Shown here: piece by piece, positions 26,371 to 38,094 of the stretch | Position numbering within the stretch: the stretch's first letter is position 1 | Layout of the letters: each line of letters opens with the position of its first letter | Source of the DNA: Metallyticus violacea | Taxonomy: Eukaryota > Arthropoda > Insecta > Mantodea > Metallyticidae | Reading direction: 5' to 3' | Assembly: GCA_030762175.1 (NCBI GenBank) | Contig: CM060843.1 | Coordinates: 32,618,501 to 32,682,500, forward strand | Length of the DNA: 64,000 nt | The notes under the pieces: generated by a model | What the model was told of the DNA's origin: nothing | What the model saw: the letters and a program-made list of their open reading frames with translations, nothing else | The model's database searches: none | Made by a program: the position numbers and the translations under genes

Positions 26371-27616
26371 CTAAACTAAACTAAACTAAACTAAACTAAA
26401 CTAAATTAAACGATAAACTAAAATAAACTAAACTAAACTAAACGATAAACTAAACTATAAACTAAACTAAACTAAACTAAACGAACATAACTTAACCTAA
26501 CCTAACCTAACCTAAACTAAACTAAACTAAACTAATCTAAATTAACCTAAAGTAAACGATAACCTAAACTATAAACTAAACTATACTATAAACTAAACTA
26601 AACTAAACTAAACTAAACTATCCTAACGTAAGCTGACCTAACCTAAACTAAACTAAACTAAACTAACCTAACCTAAACGAAACTAAACTAAAATAAACTT
26701 CAAACTAAACTAAACTAAACTATAAACTTAACTAAACTAAACTATAAATTAACTAACAAAACTAAACTAAACTAACCTAACCTAACCTAACCTAAACTAA
26801 ACTAAACTCACTTAACCTAACCTAATCTAACTTAAACTAATCTAAACTACACAAAATAAGTTAAACTAAACTAAACTAAACTAACTATAAACTAAACTAT
26901 AATCATAACTAAACTAAACTGGAAACTAAACTAAACTAAACTAAAAAAACCTAACCTAACCTAACCTTAACTAAACTAAGCTAACCTAAACTAACTTAAC
27001 CTAACCTAACCTAATCTAATATAACCTAAACTAAAGTATACTAAACTAAACTAAATTCAACTAAACTAAACTAAACTAACCTAACGTAACCTATACTATA
27101 CTAAACTAACCTAAACTAAACTAAACTAACTTAAACTAAACTAAACTAACCTAACCTAACATAAACTAACTTAATCTAAATTAAACTAAACTAAACTAAG
27201 ATAAGCTAATCTAACCTAAACTGACCTAAACGAAACTAAACTAAACTAAACTAAACTAAATTAAACAAACTAAACTATAAACTTAACGAAACTAAACTAA
27301 ACTAAGTAAACTAAACTAAACTAAAGTATAATATACTATAAACTAAACTAAACTTAACTAAATTAACTATAAATTAAAGTCAACTAAATTAAACTAAACT
27401 AAACTAAATTAAACAAAACTAAACTAAACTAAACTAAACTAAACAAAACTAACCTAAAACTAAACTAAACTAAATTAAACTAATCAAAACTAAAATAACT
27501 AACCTAACCTAATCTAACCTAACCTAACCTAACCTAACCTAAACTAAACTAAACTAAACTAAACGAAACGAAACTAAACTAAACTAAATTACCTAACTAA
27601 CTAACTACCTAACTAA
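26371..27616. repeat. Shortened array between B11 and B12
   Basis: Copy of 20081-21322, including the switch from post-B array to spacer tail near 27420-27450. It shows that the A-unit loss happened before the 6.29 kb duplication. Confidence 0.88.
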
Positions 27617-28334
27617 CACTGTACCCATGCCCAGAAATATAGAAATGTCCCAAAAGAGCAAGATTTTTTTTTTTCACAGAGAAGACTCTTTGCTGCAAAA
27701 AAGGAAAAAAAGAAATGAAAAAAATCTGGCCGTATTTCCCTTGCTAAGCCTCATACAACGGAGGTTAACGTCATCGCGATTTCTTTGCTGCAAGATGAAT
27801 AAAAAACCATATTTCATCGCATTCTCCTTGCAGGAACTTATACAACTCAGGCGAATATCTTTGTGAACGTAAGTGTGTGTTCGTGAATTTCATTTACAGT
27901 GCACATCGATCTTGCACTAAATAATTTTGGTCATATTCGATAAAGGTGGGATCTTCTAAACACAATTTTTCTTAATAATGATGTTCTTATTTATTTCCAA
28001 GTTTGCTTTGTGCCTACGACGAATGTATAAGCACAATGAGCCTATCGAAAAGCTTGTATTTAACAAATGACATTGAAGTAAACTTGCTTTATGCAAAGGT
28101 TTCACATGTTTTCGAAAGATATATTTGAGCAAATGATGCATTCATTCTGTATGCATGTCTGTGATAAGTCCACCTGCAACCTGTGACAGTAAGCCCCGAA
28201 TTTTGTATCCCTGGAAGTATGAAGCAAACTCAGAGGTGTCAGGATCGCATTTCAATTTATCTTTTACAGCAAAAAGAAATATTTCAAATGCAGTGGCATC
28301 CCTCTCTTCCAGTAATGTTCTTGCAATCCTGTAA
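27617..28334. repeat. Complex unit B12 (B-prime)
   Basis: About 718 bp. It is the counterpart of the 21.3 kb unit and shares its private TTTTCGAAAGATAT change. Confidence 0.95.
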
Positions 28335-30430
28335 ACTAAACTAAACTAAACTAAACTAAACTAAATTAAACGATAAACTAAAATAAACTAAACTAAACTA
28401 AACGATAAACTAAACTATAAACTAAACTAAACTAAACTAAACGAACATAACTTAACCTAACCTAACCTAACCTAAACTAAACTAAACTAAACTAATCTAA
28501 ATTAGCCTAAAGTAAACGATAACCTAAACTATAAACTAAACTATACTATAAACTAAACTAAACTAAACTAAATTATCCTAACGTAAGCTGACCTAACCTA
28601 AACTAAACTAAACTAAACTAACCTAACCTAAACTAAACTAAACTAAAATAAACTACAAACTAAACTAAACTAAACCATAAACTTAACTAAACTAAACTAT
28701 AAATTAACTAACAAAACTAAACTAAACTAACCTAACCTAACCTAACCTAAACTAAACTAAACTCACTTAACCTAACCTAACCTAACCTAATCTAACTTAA
28801 ACTAAACTAAACTACACTAAACTAAGTTAAACTAAACTAAACTAAACTAACTATAAACTAAACTATAATCATAACTAAACTAAACTGGAAACTAAACTAA
28901 ACTAAACTAAAAAAACCTAACCTAACCTAACCTTAACTAAACTAAGCTAACCTAAACTAACTTAACCTAACCTAACCTAATCTAATATAACCTAAACTAA
29001 AGTATACTAAACTAAACTAAATTCAACTAAACTAAACTAAACTAACCTAACGTAACCTAGACTATACTAAACTAACCTAAACTAAACTAAACTAACTTAA
29101 ACTAAACTAAACTAACCTAACCTAACATAAACTAACTTAATCTAAATTAAACTAAACTAAACTAAGATAAGCTAATCTAACCTAAACTGACCTAAACGAA
29201 ACTAAACTAAACTAAACTAAACTAAATTAAACAAACTAAACTATAAACTTAACGAAACTAAACTAAACTAACTAAACTAAACTAAACTAAAGTATAATAT
29301 ACTATAAACTAAACTAAACTTAACTAAATTAACTATAAATTAAAGTCAACTAAATTAAACTAAACTAAACTAAATTAAACAAAACTAAACTAAACTAAAC
29401 TAAACTAAACTATAAACTAAACTATAAACTAGAGTATTAATTAACTAAAGTAAACTAAACTAAATTAACCTAACCAAACCTAACCTAAACTAATATAAAC
29501 TAACCTAACATAGCCTAAACTAACCTATACTATACTAAAGTAAACTAAAGTAAACTAAGCTAAACTATAAACTTAACGATAAACTAAACTATACTAAGGT
29601 ATAAATTATACTAAACTATAAACTAAACTAAACTTAACTAAACTAAACTAGACTAAACTAAACTAACTTAACCTAACATAACCTAACGTATCCGAACCTT
29701 ACCTAAATAAAACTAAACTAAAATAAGCTAACCTAACCTAACCAAACCTAAAATAAACTAAACTAAATTAAACTGAACTAAACTAAACTACACTGAATGA
29801 AACTATAAATTAAACTAAACTAAACTAAACTATAAACTATACTATAAACTAAACTGAACTAATCTAAACTATTTACAAAACTAAAATAAACAACCTAACC
29901 TAACCTAACCTAACTTAAACTAAACTAAAGTATAAACTAAACTAATCTAAATTATAAACTAAATTATAAACTAAACTAAACTATAAATTACTAAGATAAA
30001 CTAAACTAATCTAAATTAGACTAAACTAACATAACCTAACCTAAACTACCCTAACCTAAACCAAACTGAACTAAAATAACCTAAGCTAACCCAAACTAAA
30101 CTGAACTAAACTAAATAAACTAACCTAAACTAAACAAAGCTAAATTAAACAAAAATAATTAACTAAACTAAACTAAACTATAAACTAAACTGTAAACTAA
30201 ACTAAACTATCAACTAAACGAAACTAAAGTAAACTAAACTAAACTAAACTAACCTAACACAACCTAACCTAACCTAAACTAAACTAAACTAAACTAAACT
30301 AACCTAACATAACCTAACCTAACCTAACCAAACCTAAACTAAACTAAACTAAACTAAATTTACCTAACATAATCTAACCTATGCTACCCTAACCTAACCT
30401 AACCTAAATTAAACTAAACTAAACTAAACT
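28335..30430. repeat. Pentamer array after B12
   Basis: 2.1 kb of CTAAA/CCTAA, nearly identical to 22041-24138. No gene is visible. Confidence 0.95.
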
Positions 30431-30506
30431 AAGCTAACTAACTAACAAACTAACTAACTAACTAACTAAGTAACTAACTAAATAACTAACTAACTAACTA
30501 ACTAAT

Positions 30507-30537
<31 letters not shown>

Positions 30538-30752
30538 CAACTACCTAACTACCTCATTAACTAACTAAATAACTAAATAAATAAATATCTAACTAACTGA
30601 CTAACTAACAAACTAACTTAATAACTAACTAACTGACTTACTAACTAACTAACTGACTGACTGACGGACTGACTGACTGACGGAACGACTGACTGACTGA
30701 CTGACTGACTGACTGACTGACTGACTGACTGACTGACTCACTAACTAACTAA
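30431..30752. repeat. (CTAA)n then (CTGA)n tract
   Basis: Copy of the 24139-24466 tract with small length changes in CTAA. It includes the GACGGACTG and GACGGAACG interruptions. Confidence 0.94.
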
Positions 30753-31468
30753 CTACCCATGTCCAGAATTAAAGAAATGCTCCAAAAGAAGATTTTTTTT
30801 CACACAGAAGACTCTTTGATCCAAAAAAGGAAAAAAGAAAGGAAAAAAATCTTGCTGTATTCCGCTTCCTAAACCCCTACAACGGAGGTTACCGTCGTCG
30901 CGTTTTCTTTGCTGCAAGATAAATAAAAAACCACATTTAATCGCATACCCCTTGCAGGAACTGATACAACAGAGGCGAATATCTTTGCAAACGTACGTGT
31001 GTGTGTTCATCAATCCTGCACTAAATAATTTTGGCCATATTCGTTATGGGTGGGATCTTCTAACCACAATTTTCCTAAATAATGATGTTCTTATTTATTT
31101 CCAAGTTTGCTTTGTGCATACGACGAATGTCCTTCATTTTGCTGGTCACTTTGTCTTTCGTACGTACAATGAGCCTTTTGAACAGCTTAAATGTAACAAA
31201 TGACATTGGAGTAAACTTACTTTATCCAAAGGTTTCACATGTTTTCGATGGATATATTTGAGCATATGATGCATTCATTCTTATTGCATGTCTGTGATAA
31301 GTCCACCTGCAACCTGTGACAGTAAGCCCCGATTTTTGTATCCCTGGAAGTATGAAGCAATCTCAGAGGTGTCAGGATTACATTTCAATTTTTCTTTTAC
31401 AGCAAAAAGAAATATTTCAAATGCAGTGGCATCCCTCTATTCCAGTAATGTTCTTGGAATCCTGTAAA
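30753..31468. repeat. Complex unit A13 (family A)
   Basis: About 716 bp of the TGTCCAG subgroup. Its 3' half has private markers GAGCCTTTTGAACAG, TCGATGGATAT and GTTCTTGGAATCC, shared only with the 36.1 kb unit. Confidence 0.95.
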
Positions 31469-31953
31469 CTAAACTAAACTAAACTAAACTAAACTAAACG
31501 ATAAACTAAACTATAAACTAAACTAAACTAAACTCACCTGACCTAACCTAAACTAACCTAAACTAAACTAAAATAAACTATAAGCTAAACTAAATTAAAC
31601 TATAAACTAAACTAAACTGAACTAAACTGAACTGAACTGAACTGAACTGAACTGAAATAAACTAACTTGAACTAAACTGAACTAAATTAAACTAAACTAT
31701 AAACTAAAATAAACTAAACTAAACTATAAACTAAACTAAACCTAACCTAACCTAACCTAACCTAAACTAAAATAAACTAAACTAAATTAAACTAAACTAC
31801 CCTAAACTAAACTAAACTAAATTAAACTAATCAAAACTAAAATAACTAACCTAACCTAATCCAACCTAACCTAACCTAAACTAAACTAAACTAAACTACA
31901 CTAAACGAAACTAAACTAAACTAAACTAACTAACTAACTAACTACCTAACTAA
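31469..31953. repeat. A-B spacer 6
   Basis: Pentamers opening with CTCACCTGACC after the unit, then a CTGAA cluster near 31617-31656 and a short CTAA tail. Confidence 0.93.
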
Positions 31954-32710
31954 CACTGTACCCATGCCCAGAATTATAGAAATGTCCCAAAAGAGGAAGA
32001 TTCTTTTTTTTCACAGAGAAGACTCTTTGCTGCAAAAAAGGAAAAAAAAAAAAAAAAACAAATGAAAAAAATCTGGCCGTATTTCCCTTGCTAAGCCTCA
32101 TACAACGGAGGTTAACGTCATCGCGATTTCTTTGCTGCAAGATGAATAAAAAACCATATTTCATCGCATTCTCCTTGCAGGAACTGATACATCACAGGCG
32201 AATATCTTTGTGAACGTAAGTGTGTGTTCGTGAATTTCATTTACAGTGCACATCGATCTTGCACTAAATAATTTTGGCCATATTCGATAAAGGTGGGATA
32301 TTCTAAACACAATTTTTCTTAATAATGATGTTCTTATTTATTTCCAACTTTGCTTTGTGCCTACGACGAATGTCGTTCATTTTGTGGGCACTTTTTCTTT
32401 CGTAAGCACAATGAGCCTTTCGAACAGCTTGTATTTAACAAATGACATTGGAGTAAACCTGCTTTATCCAAATGTTTCACATGTTTTCGATAGATATATT
32501 TGAGCATATGATGTATTCATTATATATGCATGTCTGTGATAAGTCCACCTGCAACCTGTGACAGTAAGCCCCGAATTTTGTATCCCTGGAAGTATGAAGC
32601 AAACTCAGAGGTGTCAGGATCACATTTCAATTTATCTTTTACAGTAAAAAGAAATATTTCAAATACAGTGGCATCCCTCTCTTCCAGTAATGTTCTTGCA
32701 ATCCTCTAAA
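31954..32710. repeat. Complex unit B14 (B 5' / A 3' chimera)
   Basis: About 757 bp. The first ~480 bp are family B: CACTGTACCC, the 20-bp insertion and GTAAGCACAATGAGCC. From about 32465 the sequence is A-type and matches the 18.2/24.5 kb units (TTATCCAAATG, GATGTATTC, ACAGTAAAAAG, AATACAG). The downstream spacer is also of the A-B kind. It is a crossover between homologous but out-of-register units. Confidence 0.93.
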
Positions 32711-33174
32711 CTAAACTAAACTAAACTAAACTAACCTGAGCTAACCTAAACTAACCAAAACTAAACTAAAATAAACTATAAGTTAAACTAAATTAAACTA
32801 TAAACTAAATTAAACTGAACTAAGCTGAACTGAACTGAACTTAACTGAACTGAATTAAGCTAACCTGAACTAAACTGAACTAAATTAAACTAAACTATGA
32901 ACTAAAATAAACTAAACTAAACTATAAACTAAACTAAACCTAACTAAACTAACCTAACATAATCTAACCTAAACTAAACTAAACTAAACTAAACTAACCT
33001 AAAACTAAACTAAACTAAATTAAACTAATCAAAACTAAAATAACTAACCTAACCTAATCTAACCTAACCTAACCTAACCTAACCTAACCTAAACTAAACT
33101 AAACTAAACGAAACGAAACTAAACTAAACTAAACTAAATTACCTAACTAACTAACTAACTAACTACCTAACTAA
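32711..33174. repeat. A-B type spacer after the B14 chimera
   Basis: Opens with ACCTGAGCTAACC and has a CTGAA cluster near 32815-32880, as in the 18.9 and 25.2 kb spacers. Its A-type identity continues the 3' half of the chimera, which explains two consecutive B units. Confidence 0.92.
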
Positions 33175-33893
33175 CACTGTACCCATGCCCAGAAATATAG
33201 AAATGTCCCAAAAGAGCAAGATTTTTTTTTTTCACAGAGAAGACTCTTTGCTGCAAAAAAGGAAAAAAAGAAATGAAAAAAATCTGGCCGTATTTCCCTT
33301 GCTAAGTCTCATACAACGGAGGTTAACGTCATCGCGATTTCTTTGCTGCAAGATGAATAAAAAACCATATTTCATCGCATTCTCCTTGCAGGAACTTATA
33401 CAACTCAGGCGAATATCTTTGTGAACGTAAGTGTGTGTTCGTGAATTTCATTTACAGTGCACATCGATCTTGCACTAAATAATTTAGGTCATATTCGATA
33501 AAGGTGGGATCTTCTAAACACAATTTTTCTTAATAATGATGTTCTTATTTATTTCCAAGTTTGCTTTGTGACTACGACGAATGTATAAGCACAATGAGCC
33601 TATCGAAAAGCTTGTATTTAACAAATGACATTGAAGTAAACTTGCTTTATGCAAAGGTTTCACATGTTTTCGATAGATATATTTGAGCAAATGATGCATT
33701 CATTCTATATGCATGTCTGTGATAAGTCCACCTGCAACCTGTGACAGTAAGCCCCGAATTTTGTATCCCTGGAAGTATGAAGCAAACTCAGAGGTGTCAG
33801 GATCGCATTTCAATTTATCTTTTACAGCAAAAAGAAATATTTCAAATGCAGTGGCATCCCTCTCTTCCAGTAATGTTCTTGCAATCCTGTAAA
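33175..33893. repeat. Complex unit B15 (B-prime)
   Basis: About 719 bp with the 28-bp deletion. It belongs with the 19.4 and 25.7 kb units (CTAAGTCTC, GTGACTACG) and has the private change AATTTAGGTC near 33481. Confidence 0.95.
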
Positions 33894-35840
33894 CTAAACT
33901 AAACTAAACTAAACTAAACTAAACTAAATTAAACGATAAACTAAAATAAACTAAACTAAACTAAACGATAAACTAAACTATAAACTAAACTAAACTAAAT
34001 TAAACGAACATAACTTAACCTAACCTAACCTAACCTAAACTAAACTAAACTAAACTAATCTAAATTAGCCTAAAGTAAACGATAACCTAAACTATAAACT
34101 AAACTATACTATAAACTAAACTAAACTAAACTAAACTATCCTAACGTAAGCTGACCTAACCTAAACTAAACTAAACTAAACTAACCTAACCTAAACGAAA
34201 CTAAACTAAAATAAACTACAAACTAAACTAAACTAAACTATAAACTTAACTAAACTAAACTATAAATTAACTAACAAAACTAAACTAAACTAACCTAACC
34301 TAACCTAACCTAAACTAAACTAAACTCACTTAACCTAACCTAATCTAACTTAAACTAAACTAAACTACACTAAACTAAGTTAAACTAAACTAAACTAAAC
34401 TAACTATAAACTAAACTATAATCATAACTAAACTACACTGGAAACTAAACTAAACTAAACTAAAAAAACCTAACCTAACCTAACCTTAACTAAACTAAGC
34501 TAACCTAAACTAACTTAACCTAACCTAACCTAATCTAATATAACCTAAACTAAAGTATACTAAACTAAACTAAATTCAACTAAACTAAACTAAACTAACC
34601 TAACGTAACCTATACTATACTAAACTAACCTAAACTAAACTAAACTAACTTAAACTAAACTAAACTAACCTAACCTAACATAAACTAACTTAATCTAAAT
34701 TAAACTAAACTAAACTAAGATAAGCTAATCTAACCTAAACTGACCTAAACGAAACTAAACTAAACTAAACTAAACTAAATTAAACAAACTAAACTATAAA
34801 CTTAACGAAACTAAACTAAACTAAGTAAACTAAACTAAACTAAAGTATAATATACTATAAACTAAACTAAACTTAACTAAATTAACTATAAATTAAAGTC
34901 AACTAAATTAAACTAAACTAAACTAAATTAAACAAAACTAAACTAAACTAAACTAAACTAAACTATAAACTAAACTATAAACTAAATTATACTAAGGTAT
35001 AAATTATACTAAACTATAAACTAAACTAAACTTAACTAAACTAAACTAGACTAAACTAAACTAACTTAACCTAACATAACCTAACGTATCCGAACCTTAC
35101 CTAAATTAAACTAAACTAAAATAAGCTAACCTAACCTAACCAAACCTAAAATAAACTAAACTAAACTAAACTAAATTAAACTGAACTAGACTAAACTACA
35201 CTGAATGAAACTATAAATTAAACTAAACTAAACTAAACTATAAACTATACTATAAACTAAACTGAACTAATCTAAACTATTTACAAAACTAAAATAAACA
35301 ACCTAACCTAACCTAACCTAACTTGAACTAAACTAAAGTATAAACTAAACTAATCTAAATTATAAACTAAATTATAAACTAAACTAAACTATAAATTACT
35401 AAGATAAACTAAACTAATCTAAATTAGACTAAACTAACATAACCTAACCTAAACTACCCTAACCTAAACCAAACTGAACTAAAATAACCTAAGCTAACCC
35501 AAACTAAACTGAACTAAACTAAATAAACTAACCTAAACTAAACAAAGCTAAATTAAACAAAAATAATTAACTAAACTAAACTAAACTATAAACTAAACTG
35601 TAAACTAAACTAAACTATCAACTAAACGAAACTAAAGTAAACTAAACTAAACTAAACTAACCTAACACAACCTAACCTAACCTAAACTAAACTAAACCAA
35701 ACTAAACTAACCTAACATAACCTAACCTAACCTAACCAAACCTAAACTAAACTAAACTAAACTAAATTTACCTAACATAATCTAACCTATCCTACCCTAA
35801 CCTAAACTAACCTAAATTAAACTAAACTTAACTAAACTAA
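33894..35840. repeat. Pentamer array after B15, with internal deletion
   Basis: Follows the post-B8/B9 arrays until about 34985, then jumps forward to AATTATACTAAGG, skipping roughly 180 bp (including ATTAATTAAC) that other copies have. No gene is visible. Confidence 0.92.
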
Positions 35841-35886
35841 GCTAACTAACCAACAAACTAACTAACTAACTAAGTAACTAACTAAA

Positions 35887-35917
<31 letters not shown>

Positions 35918-36140
35918 TTAACTAACTAACTAACTAACTAACTAACAACTACCTAACTACCTCATTAACTAACTAAATAACTAAATAAATAAATATCTAA
36001 CTAACTGACTAACTAACAAACTAACTTAATAACTAACTAACTGACTGACTAACTAACTAACTGACTGACTGACTGACGGACTGACTGACTGACGGAACGA
36101 CTGACTGACTGACTGACTGACTGACTCACTAACTAACTAA
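35841..36140. repeat. (CTAA)n then (CTGA)n tract
   Basis: Same organisation as the 24.1 and 30.4 kb tracts, with the GACGGAACG interruption but a shorter final CTGA block. Confidence 0.94.
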
Positions 36141-36857
36141 CTACCCATGTCCAGAATTAAAGAAATGCTCCAAAAGAAGATTTTTTTTTCACACAGAAGA
36201 CTCTTTGATCCAAAAAAGGAAAAAAGAAAGGAAAAAAATCTTGCTGTATTCCGCTTCCTAAACCCCTACAACGGAGGTTACCGTCGTCGCGTTTTCTTTG
36301 CTGCAAGATAAATAAAAAACCACATTTAATCGCATACCCCTTGCAGGAACTGATACAACAGAGGCGAATATCTTTGCAAACGTACGTGTGTGTGTTCATC
36401 AATCCTGCACTAAATAATTTTGGCCATATTCGTTATGGGTGGGATCTTCTAACCACAATTTTCCTAAATAATGATGTTCTTATTTATTTCCAAGTTTGCT
36501 TTGTGCATACTACGAATGTCCTTCATTTTGCTGGTCACTTTGTCTTTCGTACGTACAATGAGCCTTTTGAACAGCTTAAATGTAACAAATGACATTGTAG
36601 TAAACTTACTTTATCCAAAGGTTTCACATGTTTTCGATGGATATATTTGAGCATATGATGCATTCATTCTTATTGCATGTCTGTGATAAGTCCACCTGCA
36701 ACCTGTGACAGTAAGCCCCGAATTTTGTATCCCTGGAAGTATGAAGCAATCTCAGAGGTGTCAGGATTACATTTCAAATTTTCTTTTACAGCAAAAAGAA
36801 ATATTTCAAATGCAGTGGCATCCCTCTATTCCAGTAATGTTCTTGGAATCCTGTAAA
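36141..36857. repeat. Complex unit A16 (family A)
   Basis: About 717 bp, sister of the 30.8 kb unit (GAGCCTTTTGAACAG, GATGGATAT, CTTGGAATCC). Single-base differences include CATACTACG near 36507. Confidence 0.95.
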
Positions 36858-37336
36858 CTAAACTAAACTAAACTAAACTAAACGATAAACTAAACTATAA
36901 ACTAAACTAAACTAAACTCACCTGACCTAACCTAAACTAACCTAAACTAAACTAAAATAAACTATAAGCTAAACTAAATTAAACTATAAACTAAACTAAA
37001 CTGAACTAAACTGAACTGAACTGAACTGAACTGAAATAAACTAACGTGAACTAAACTGAACTAAATTAAACTAAACTATAAACTAAAATAAACTAAACTA
37101 AACTATAAACTAAACTAAACCTAACCTAACCTAACCTAACCTAAACTAAACTAAACTAAACTAAATTAAACTAAACTACCCTAAACTAAACTAAACTAAA
37201 TTAAACTAATCAAAACTAAAATAACTAACCTAACCTAATCCAACCTAACCTAACCTAAACTAAACTAAACTAAACTACACTAAACGAAACTAAACTAAAC
37301 TAAACTAACTAACTAACTAACTAACTACCTAACTAA
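36858..37336. repeat. A-B spacer 7
   Basis: Sister of the 31.5 kb spacer, with CTCACCTGACC and a CTGAA cluster near 37000-37035. Confidence 0.93.
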
Positions 37337-38094
37337 CACTGTACCCATGCCCAGAATTATAGAAATGTCCCAAAAGAGGAAGATTCTTTTTTTTCACAGA
37401 GAAGACTCTTTGCTGCAAAAAAGGAAAAAAAAAAAAAAAAACAAATGAAAAAAATCTGGCCGTATTTCCCTTGCTAAGCCTCATACAACGGAGGTTAACG
37501 TCATCGCGATTTCTTTGCTGCAAGATGAATAAAAAACCATATTTCATCGCATTCTCCTTGCAGGAACTGATACATCACAGGCGAATATCTTTGTGAACGT
37601 AAGTGTGTGTTCGTGAATTTCATTTACAGTGCACATCGATCTTGCACTAAATAATTTTGGCCATATTCGATAAAGGTGGGATCTTCTAAACACAATTTTT
37701 CTTAATAATGATGTTCTTATTTATTTCCAACTTTGCTTTGTGCCTACGACGAATGTCGTTCATTTTGTGGGCACTTTTTTCTTTCGTAAGCACAATGAGC
37801 CTTTCGAACAGCTTGTATTTAACAAATGACATTGGAGTAAACTTGCTTTATGCAAAGGTTTCACATGTTTTCGATAGATATATTTGAGCAAATGATGCAT
37901 TCTTTCTGTATGCATATCTGTGATAAGTCCACCTGCAACCTGTGACAGTAAGCCCCGAATTTTGTATCCCTGGAAGTATGAAGCAAACTCAGAGGTGTCA
38001 GGATCACATTTCAATTTATCTTTTACAGCAAAAAGAAATATTTCAAATGCAGTGGCATCCCTCTCTTCCAGTAACGTTCTTGCAATCCTGTAAA
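37337..38094. repeat. Complex unit B17 (family B, full length)
   Basis: About 758 bp, the longest unit. The 5' part is the sister of the 32.0 kb unit (long A run near 37423, GATACATCAC). Here the 3' part is proper B type (TTATGCAAAGG), so it shows what the 32.0 kb chimera looked like before exchange. One extra T near 37780 changes the minus-strand frame. Confidence 0.95.
37760..38014 (-). pseudogene. P1 relic with fused downstream frame in B17
   Basis: The minus strand is open for 84 codons from an in-frame ATG: KCDPDTSEFASYFQGYKIRG, then QVAGGLITDMHTE. It continues through sequence that is terminated by a stop in most copies. The read-through exists because AATGAATG has become AAAGAATG near 37900. 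This is the longest version of the P1 frame in the window. The continuation is probably meaningless sequence after the relic. Protein family not recognised. Confidence 0.35.

Larger units (their letters stand above)
24831..31116. repeat. 6.29 kb tandem duplication, second copy
   Basis: Second copy of the block beginning at 18541. It holds the 3' half of one A unit, B-prime units at 25.7 and 27.6 kb, their arrays and the 5' half of the 30.8 kb A unit. Private variants of the first copy are reproduced, which implies recent duplication. Confidence 0.85.
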
